Shown here: piece by piece, positions 6,256 through 11,261 of the stretch
Layout: the number at the start of each line of letters is the position of its first letter
How positions within the stretch are numbered: the first letter of the stretch is position 1
Origin: Thermoplasmatales archaeon UBA582
Lineage (GTDB): Archaea; Thermoplasmatota; Thermoplasmata; Thermoplasmatales; Thermoplasmataceae
NCBI GenBank assembly: GCA_002502705.1
Contig: DAQB01000050.1
Location: forward strand, 222-11,482
Direction: 5' to 3'
DNA length: 11,261 nt
The notes under the pieces: model-generated
The model's input: the letters and a program-made list of their open reading frames with translations, nothing else
Database searches by the model: none
What the model was told of the DNA's origin: nothing
Made by a program: the position numbers and the translations under genes

Positions 6256-7295
6256 TGGAAGATGCTGCTGTACTTGCGGAGTCTGTCTTCGGAACTACAT
6301 ACGGAAAGACGGCTAACGGTCTTGTAAGGTACTCAAAACGATTCCGGATAAAGTCTGTTATCGACAGTACCCAGGCTGGCAAAGATGCTGGATCTGTGCT
6401 GTTTAACAGGACTGCAAATATACCCATTGTATCGTCTGTGAAGGAAAGCATCGCAATAGGTGCAAAAACTTTGATCGTAGGTATTGCAACCGATGGTGGC
6501 GTATTGCCTGAAAAATACAGACCGTTCATAATTCAGGCCCTTAATAACGGTCTTGATATCGTAAGCGGTCTCCACGAATTTATCAGCGATGACCCGGAAT
6601 TTTCAAAACTTGCTGCCAGGAATGGTTCTAAGATAACGGATGTGAGGAAAATGTTTCGTGACAGAAAGGACCTATTTACTGGCAGGATACTTGATGTCAC
6701 ATCCAAAAAGATAGCAGTACTTGGCACCGATAGCGCAGTAGGAAAGCGGACTACAGCGGTATTCCTGTCTGATACCATGGAGAGGCAGGGGATAAATTCT
6801 GTCATGATCGGGACCGGTCAAACATCATGGATGCAGGGTTTCAAATATACAATAGTACTTGATGCAATTGTCAATGATTTTGTATCCGGAGCTCTTGAAA
6901 CAGTTGCACTTCAAGCTTGGGACGAATTGCATCCTGCATTTATGTACCTAGAAGGCCAGGGCTCGGTAATCCATCCGGCTTATCCAGGTAGTTATGAGAT
7001 AATAGGTGCACTTCACCCGGATGCGATAATTCTTCAGCATGCACCAAAGAGGTTATTTTACGACGGATTTGACCGGTTCAGGATACCTCCTATTGAGAAA
7101 TATATCAAGATTCTTGAGCTGATGTCAGATAAAAAGGTGATTGCAATTTCTGTAAACAAAGAAAATATGACTCCTCAGGAGGTTCAATCATATATCAAGG
7201 ATACACAGAATAAATTTGGAATACCTGTTTTTGATCCTCTCGGGAATCTATCTGATATTGCCGGATATGTGAAGGATACTGTCAATGGCCCCTAA
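6255..7295 (+). CDS. DUF1611 family protein (DgcN-like, putative D-amino acid N-acyltransferase)
   Basis: A 346-residue two-domain protein of the DUF1611 family. The N-terminal half (about 1-140) is Rossmann-like, with LIVGIATDGG at 73-82 and LHEF at 106-109. The C-terminal half has a P-loop, GTDSAVGKRTT at 157-167, followed by GTGQTSWMQG at 186-195 and EGQGSVIHPAYPG at 233-245, all typical of the family. A bacterial member, DgcN, was characterised as a D-glutamate N-acetyltransferase acting together with an N-acetylglutamate epimerase; transfer of that role here is inference. The start is GTG, set by the TAGTG one-base overlap with the PLP gene and a GGAAGAGG ribosome-binding site just upstream. 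Its end overlaps the following PP-loop gene by 11 bases. The P-loop residues are intact, so it should bind a nucleotide or CoA. No enolase-superfamily epimerase is visible beside it. Confidence 0.88.
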   Translation: MEDAAVLAESVFGTTYGKTANGLVRYSKRFRIKSVIDSTQAGKDAGSVLFNRTANIPIVSSVKESIAIGAKTLIVGIATDGGVLPEKYRPFIIQALNNGLDIVSGLHEFISDDPEFSKLAARNGSKITDVRKMFRDRKDLFTGRILDVTSKKIAVLGTDSAVGKRTTAVFLSDTMERQGINSVMIGTGQTSWMQGFKYTIVLDAIVNDFVSGALETVALQAWDELHPAFMYLEGQGSVIHPAYPGSYEIIGALHPDAIILQHAPKRLFYDGFDRFRIPPIEKYIKILELMSDKKVIAISVNKENMTPQEVQSYIKDTQNKFGIPVFDPLGNLSDIAGYVKDTVNGP

Positions 7296-8709
7296 TAAAC
7301 AGAGTTACCTGGACAGGATACTAGTCTTCGATAAAATTGTGATATCCAGGCCGGTTATCAGCGACAGCAGGATATCATCCACTATCGGAATATTCCGTGG
7401 GAAATCGGTAGAATATTTTAAGCTCATCTTCTCGTATAGAGAGAAGGTTGCAATAGACCAGAACCTGGCGGGTCTCATACTTACTATGCCCGTCATCAAC
7501 TTCTCCTATTTTAGCAGAAAACTGGAACTTGACTTTCCAGTCACAGAAACCGATCTGAATTACATCAGAAAGGTAATGAAAATAAACAACAGGGAAGTCT
7601 TCATCAACGCCATTTGCAGGAGAAGGTACAATTTTTACAAACCAGTTGCAATTCCCAGTGACGAAGAAATAACTGAATCAAACGCAAATGGAATAACAGA
7701 ACTAACTGCCGCTCAATTAATACCTGATCCAGATAAAACAGAATCTCTTAATCGATGGATCGGAGACAGAAGGAAATCCGCTGTTCTTTCTAGCGGAGGA
7801 AAGGAGAGCCTTCTGACATATTCTATCCTAAAAGAGATAGGAATGGATGTTCATCCAATCTTCTTCAATGAGTCAGGAGCTCACTGGAGAGCAGCTAAAC
7901 CATCATTTGAATCTTTCACTTCAAATAACCAGAATACAACAAAGGTATGGTCAAATGCAGACAGATTTTACAGATTTTGTATAAATTTGCTTCCATTCTT
8001 GAATCATTCCCTTATCCGGAAAAGGACAGATACCTATCCTGTTCAGATGTTTACCTTCCCTGTTTATGTTTTCTCAATTCTGCCTATCCTTATCAAAAGG
8101 TCAATTCCTCTTGCATTCATGGGGAACGAATTTGACGATCCATCTGATATGCCATCGTATCACGGCCTGTCCCATTATTCAGGTATATATGACCAGACAC
8201 TGGATTTTACTGATTCCATCTCGCAATACATAAAGAGCAAGGGATGCGATATATCTCTGTCATCAATTCTGTATCCCGTAACTGCAACGATTGTAGAGAG
8301 AATGCTGGTCAGGAGATACCACGATATTTTTTTGCTTCAGCGTTCCTGTCATTCCTGCAGTATAATTCAGAATAAAGTTATCCCATGCGGTAAATGCTCT
8401 AAGTGCCTTGGCGTCATAATGCTCATACTTGCAGCAGGCGGGAAACCGGAAGAGATAGGTTATACCGAATCAAGTATAGATCTGGCAAAAAGAAGTTCAG
8501 GATCTCTGAGACTGGATACCGATGAGATAAGATACCTATATTCCGGTATGACTGAAGACAGCCATGTTACAGGTATTCACGTTCTGCCTGACGAAAATGA
8601 ACCCCTCAGTCATATCGACCCTTATATTAGAGAAAAGATCCTCATTATATTTCATGAATACTGCAAAGGCCAATATTATTACAGAAAATCCAGATGGGTT
8701 CGGTCTTAG
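7285..8709 (+). CDS. PP-loop ATP-pyrophosphatase-like protein, MurL-like (putative glutamyl epimerase/adenylating enzyme)
   Basis: A 474-residue protein with a PP-loop, SSGGKES at 169-175, within VLSSGGKESLL, indicating ATP hydrolysis to AMP and PPi with adenylation of a substrate. After it come GNEFDD at 280-285, a SLSSILYPVTATIVERM segment at 324-340, and a cysteine cluster C355, C358, C368, C371, C374 (C-x2-C-x9-CGKC-x2-C). The last four (from C358) resemble the zinc site of QueC. The overall order (beta-rich N-terminal domain of about 160 residues, PP-loop domain, cysteine cluster) resembles MurL, the ATP-dependent epimerase of the terminal L-Glu of UDP-MurNAc-L-Ala-L-Glu. An archaeon of this type has no peptidoglycan, so the substrate must differ. 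The ATG start lies inside the DUF1611 gene with a GAAGGA site about 8 bases upstream; its TAG overlaps the stop of convergent tsr3. MurL assignment is by remembered family pattern and is moderate; PP-loop chemistry is firm. Confidence 0.7.
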   Translation: MAPNKQSYLDRILVFDKIVISRPVISDSRISSTIGIFRGKSVEYFKLIFSYREKVAIDQNLAGLILTMPVINFSYFSRKLELDFPVTETDLNYIRKVMKINNREVFINAICRRRYNFYKPVAIPSDEEITESNANGITELTAAQLIPDPDKTESLNRWIGDRRKSAVLSSGGKESLLTYSILKEIGMDVHPIFFNESGAHWRAAKPSFESFTSNNQNTTKVWSNADRFYRFCINLLPFLNHSLIRKRTDTYPVQMFTFPVYVFSILPILIKRSIPLAFMGNEFDDPSDMPSYHGLSHYSGIYDQTLDFTDSISQYIKSKGCDISLSSILYPVTATIVERMLVRRYHDIFLLQRSCHSCSIIQNKVIPCGKCSKCLGVIMLILAAGGKPEEIGYTESSIDLAKRSSGSLRLDTDEIRYLYSGMTEDSHVTGIHVLPDENEPLSHIDPYIREKILIIFHEYCKGQYYYRKSRWVRS

Positions 8710-9197
8710 AAATATTCTTCTGATATCTGTATAATCTCATCCTGTGTCTTAGCATTTTTATAATCTTCCAGCGGTTTTTCATTCAGCACTATGAAATTTG
8801 GTCCCCATTTGAATTTTGAAAGCAGATTTACTGATTCTTCCATGAATCCTGTAATGTAAAGGGCCGCAGCAGCTGCCTCCACCGAAGATAACAGTTCAAT
8901 TTTTCCATAATTGACCGGATTTGAAGCAAGCAGCGGGGGAAGCCTTCTTTGGACTTTAAAACCGTGTTTCTTTATGTTTTTTGAATTCCCCCATGTACCG
9001 TCAAGCAGAACCAGTCCGTACTTTTCCAAAATCACTCGGTCAGATGAGAGCAGGAAACTTTTCTCAAACGCACTGAGCACCATGGATCTTCCTATCTGCC
9101 ATTCCTTGATCTCCCTGGCAAAACCAAGTCTTTTCAATTTTCTCATGGTTGACTTATCAGGATCGTCTTCCCAGTAATATACAAACTTAACTTCCAT
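8706..9197 (-). CDS. tsr3: Tsr3-type rRNA aminocarboxypropyltransferase (DUF367)
   Basis: Transfers the 3-amino-3-carboxypropyl group of S-adenosylmethionine to the hypermodified uridine of helix 31 in small-subunit rRNA, a late maturation step near the P site. The 163-residue protein shows the family blocks in order: DPDKST at 12-17 (family DPKKCT, the usual Cys here being Ser), LLDGTW at 64-69, RRLPPLLASNPVNYG at 84-98, LSSVEAAAAAL at 103-113 and KWGPNF at 130-135. Length is standard for archaeal members, which lack the acidic C-terminal tail of the yeast protein. The ATG start is preceded by a TAATTATAG box centred about 31 bases upstream. It is monocistronic as far as visible, convergent with the PP-loop gene (stops overlap in TTAG) and divergent from pyrG. 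Confidence 0.93.
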   Translation of the reverse strand: MEVKFVYYWEDDPDKSTMRKLKRLGFAREIKEWQIGRSMVLSAFEKSFLLSSDRVILEKYGLVLLDGTWGNSKNIKKHGFKVQRRLPPLLASNPVNYGKIELLSSVEAAAAALYITGFMEESVNLLSKFKWGPNFIVLNEKPLEDYKNAKTQDEIIQISEEYF

Positions 9198-9343
9198 CTC
9201 AAGATTCCATGTAATATGTTAGCCTATAATTATGGATCGTAGTTATTTGATCACATCTCATGCAGTTAAGCTTCAATGAAGCAAGTATATGCAGACAATT
9301 GAATCATTAGAAGAATATATCTAAAACCTTGCGCTTCCCCTAC
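9198..9343. promoter_or_regulatory. Divergent promoter region between tsr3 and pyrG
   Basis: This 146-base gap drives both directions. For pyrG, ATATAT (9315-9320) is centred about 26 bases upstream of ATG 9344, supporting a leaderless transcript and this start codon. For tsr3, TAATTATAG on the minus strand (9224-9232) is centred about 31 bases before its ATG. A perfect inverted repeat lies between the two. Confidence 0.5.
9270..9282. repeat. Perfect 6-bp inverted repeat in the tsr3/pyrG intergenic region
   Basis: GCTTCA and TGAAGC flank a single A, a 13-base near-palindrome located about 33 bases upstream of the pyrG TATA-like box and between the two divergent promoters. It is placed where an activator or repressor dimer could bind; no regulator can be named. 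Confidence 0.3.
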
Positions 9344-10945
9344 ATGCATTACGTAGCCATAACCGGTGGTGTGATTTCTGGTCTGGGAAAGGGAACAATT
9401 ACCTCGAGCCTCTCACATATTTTATCTAATTCAGGGCACAAAGTTTCTGCGATGAAGATCGATCCATATCTTAACTTTGATGCCGGTACTATGAACCCAT
9501 ATCAGCATGGTGAGGTCTTTGTCCTTAACGACGGCGGTGAGGTCGATCTTGATCTGGGTAATTACGAGAGATTCCTCAATAGAAACCTGTTGAAAGAAAA
9601 CAACATCACAACAGGAAAGATTTACAGCAGGGTTATTGAAAAAGAAAGGGAGGGAAAGTATCTTGGAGAAACCGTACAGATAATACCGCATATCACAAAC
9701 GAGATAAAAAGCAGGATCCGCAAAGTCGCAGATTCTGAGAAATGCGATGTCCTTCTAATAGAGGTTGGCGGCACTGTTGGTGACATTGAATCCATGCCAT
9801 TCCTTGAAGCTCTCAGGGAGCTTAACAGGGAAGAGCCTAAAAATTCTCTCCTGTTCTGCCATGTAACACTGATACCGGAAATTGGCGGTAACATGGAACA
9901 GAAAACCAAGCCGACACAGCACAGTGTCAACGAGCTTCGTGGAATCGGTATACAGCCGGATATTATATTCTGCAGGCTTAAGGGTCGTTTGACTGAAGAG
10001 TCCAGAAAAAAAATATCAACGTTTACTGACGTTCCGGAAGAAGGAATTATTGGGGTTCCTGATGCACACAACATCTATTACATTCCTGAGATAATGTACA
10101 GTCAGGGCATACTGCAATACATTGAAAAATATTTTTCACTCAAACCAGGAGAATTCAGAGATCCATGGGTTGAATATAAACGGAATCTGGAAAGCGCGAA
10201 GGAAAAAGTGAAGATAGCAGTAGTTGGAAAATATACTAAGTTCATGGATGCCTACATAAGCCACAAGGAAGCCTTTACACATGTTACAGGATTAACGGGG
10301 ATCGGCGTTGATATCGCTTGGTTGGATTCAGATGATGTCAAGAAAAATCCATCGATTCTCTCGGAGGCGGACGGAATTCTTGTTCCAGGCGGCTTCGGAT
10401 ACCGTGGTGTTGAGGGAAAGGTAAAAGCAGTACAGTATGCGAGGGAAAATAATGTACCTTTCCTGGGCATATGCCTGGGATTTCAGGCAGCTGTGATTGA
10501 GTACGCAAGGAATGTTCTTGGAATAAAAGATGCGAACAGCAGCGAGTTCGATCAGTCAACTCCTGATCCTGTAATTGATCTTCTCCCAGAGCAGATTGGT
10601 GTATCAGATCTTGGGGGAACCATGAGGCTGGGAGGCCAGAAGGTACATATTGAAAGCGGCACCATTGCAAGTTCCCTGTATAGTACGAATGAAATCAGCG
10701 AAAGGCACAGGCACAGATATGAGGTAAATCCGAAATACATAGACCGGCTGGAGGAGAAAGGTATGATATTTTCAGGCAAGGACGATGCCGGAATACGAAT
10801 GGAAATTGCAGAGATAAAAGGGAAAAATAATTTTATTGCAACCCAATATCACAGTGAATTCCAGTCAAGGCCATTAAACCCATCGAGGGTCCACAGATAT
10901 CTGGTTCAGAGAGCGCTGGAATTCAAGAGGGGGCGAAAAGCATGA
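9344..10945 (+). CDS. pyrG: CTP synthase (glutamine-hydrolysing)
   Basis: Makes CTP from UTP, ATP and glutamine, the last step of de novo pyrimidine nucleotide synthesis. The N-terminal synthetase domain has [10 protein letters not shown] at 8-17, [15 protein letters not shown] at 38-52, [10 protein letters not shown] at 68-77 and an [11 protein letters not shown] motif. The C-terminal class I amidotransferase domain has GICLGFQ with the nucleophile C377 and QYHSEF with H503 and E505; the usual HPE is HSE here. I chose ATG 9344 (533 residues) over a TTG 15 bases upstream because family members begin two to six residues before the P-loop strand and because an ATATAT box lies 24-29 bases upstream of this ATG, as expected for a leaderless message. 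The end overlaps the SCP2 gene in ATGA, so the two are probably translated together. Confidence 0.97.
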   Translation: MHYVAITGGVISGLGKGTITSSLSHILSNSGHKVSAMKIDPYLNFDAGTMNPYQHGEVFVLNDGGEVDLDLGNYERFLNRNLLKENNITTGKIYSRVIEKEREGKYLGETVQIIPHITNEIKSRIRKVADSEKCDVLLIEVGGTVGDIESMPFLEALRELNREEPKNSLLFCHVTLIPEIGGNMEQKTKPTQHSVNELRGIGIQPDIIFCRLKGRLTEESRKKISTFTDVPEEGIIGVPDAHNIYYIPEIMYSQGILQYIEKYFSLKPGEFRDPWVEYKRNLESAKEKVKIAVVGKYTKFMDAYISHKEAFTHVTGLTGIGVDIAWLDSDDVKKNPSILSEADGILVPGGFGYRGVEGKVKAVQYARENNVPFLGICLGFQAAVIEYARNVLGIKDANSSEFDQSTPDPVIDLLPEQIGVSDLGGTMRLGGQKVHIESGTIASSLYSTNEISERHRHRYEVNPKYIDRLEEKGMIFSGKDDAGIRMEIAEIKGKNNFIATQYHSEFQSRPLNPSRVHRYLVQRALEFKRGRKA

Positions 10946-11261
10946 AAGAAGTTCTTGATGAACTCGCCGGAAAGATAAATTCAAAGTTAACCACAGATGA
11001 GAAAATGAAGAAAAAACTCGCTGGGGTGAAGAAGACATTTTCGTTGAATTTTGACGGAAAGGATTATTATAACTTCAGCCTGAACGACGGCAAGATTTCC
11101 GAAATATTACCGGGCCAGAAGGACGCTGACATATCGATCGAGGTCGGCTCCGAGCTGTTCGGCAAGCTTCTGAGCGGCGAAGAAGATGCTATGTCAGCCT
11201 ATTTCGAGAAAAAGATAAAGATAAAGGCTTCCCTGATGGACAAGCTTCTGATCAGTGAGCT
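10942..11261 (+). CDS. SCP2 sterol-binding-domain protein, truncated by window end
   Basis: The first 106 codons of a small SCP2-like protein; the 3' end is outside the window. Seen: an amphipathic N-terminal helix, then [45 protein letters not shown] and KKIKIKAS, the usual alternation of an SCP2 domain ending in a hydrophobic helix (LMDKLLISE). Such domains bind hydrophobic ligands in a tunnel; archaeal members have no established ligand, and sterols are unlikely. The start is fixed by the ATGA overlap with pyrG and by the GAGGGGG ribosome-binding site about 9 bases upstream. Co-translation with pyrG suggests a link to CTP-consuming metabolism, such as CDP-activated lipid synthesis, but this is only inferred from position. 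Confidence 0.88.
   Translation, partial: MKEVLDELAGKINSKLTTDEKMKKKLAGVKKTFSLNFDGKDYYNFSLNDGKISEILPGQKDADISIEVGSELFGKLLSGEEDAMSAYFEKKIKIKASLMDKLLISE

Noticed and set aside
7285..8709. Assignment of the PP-loop protein as QueC (7-cyano-7-deazaguanine synthase)
   Set aside because: The cysteine cluster is QueC-like, but the protein is about twice QueC's length, has a long N-terminal domain before the PP-loop, and no queuosine/archaeosine genes are adjacent.
9329..9343. TTG start giving CTP synthase five extra residues
   Set aside because: Family members start just before the GGV-x-SGLGKG loop, and the ATATAT box sits at the leaderless distance from ATG 9344; a TTG at 9329 would fall too close to the box.
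9622..10074. 150-codon open frame antisense to pyrG
   Set aside because: It lies wholly inside the conserved synthetase domain coding region, has no recognisable motif or start signal, and is explained as a shadow of the real gene.

Overview
The window looks like chromosomal DNA from a thermoacidophilic euryarchaeon of the Thermoplasmata (Thermoplasma/Ferroplasma/Cuniculiplasma-like). This is inferred from gene content: archaeal DtdA-type D-aminoacyl-tRNA deacylase, archaeal-style compact ValRS with a DENGLPTE segment, archaeal Tsr3, a GH15 trehalase/glucoamylase-like enzyme of the kind found in Thermoplasma, and a sequon-packed surface protein. Several genes have AT-rich TATA-like boxes 24-27 nt upstream of the ATG, the arrangement of leaderless archaeal transcripts. 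Nothing indicates a phage, plasmid, IS element, CRISPR array or RNA gene.

Layout. 2-847 (+): 3' end of a GH15 gene. 848-4238 (-): three genes, transcribed in the order HIT hydrolase, valS, small bitopic membrane protein with nine N-glycosylation sequons. 4342-5151 (+): dtdA. 5305-8709 (+): a tightly packed three-gene operon made of a threonine-synthase-like PLP enzyme, a DUF1611/DgcN-like protein, and a PP-loop protein resembling MurL (ATP-dependent L-glutamyl epimerase) with a QueC-like cysteine cluster. 8706-9197 (-): tsr3. 9344-10945 (+): pyrG. 10942 to the window end (+): SCP2-domain protein, cut by the edge. The window is gene-dense; no gap reaches 300 bases, and the largest (5152-5304, 9198-9343, 4239-4341) hold promoters, short upstream ORFs and small inverted repeats. 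Two convergent pairs have abutting or overlapping stop codons.

How the genes fit together. hit, valS and dtdA all concern aminoacyl-adenylate or aminoacyl-tRNA chemistry; tsr3 acts in small-subunit rRNA maturation; pyrG supplies CTP. The most interesting unit is the 5305-8709 operon. In bacteria DUF1611 proteins (DgcN) N-acetylate D-glutamate and partner with an enolase-superfamily glutamate epimerase. Here the partner seems to be a different type of glutamate epimerase/adenylating enzyme (MurL-like), together with a fold-type II PLP enzyme, in an organism that should have no peptidoglycan. With the D-aminoacyl-tRNA deacylase gene directly upstream, this suggests an uncharacterised archaeal amino-acid stereochemistry or N-acyl-amino-acid pathway. 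That is inference, not demonstration.
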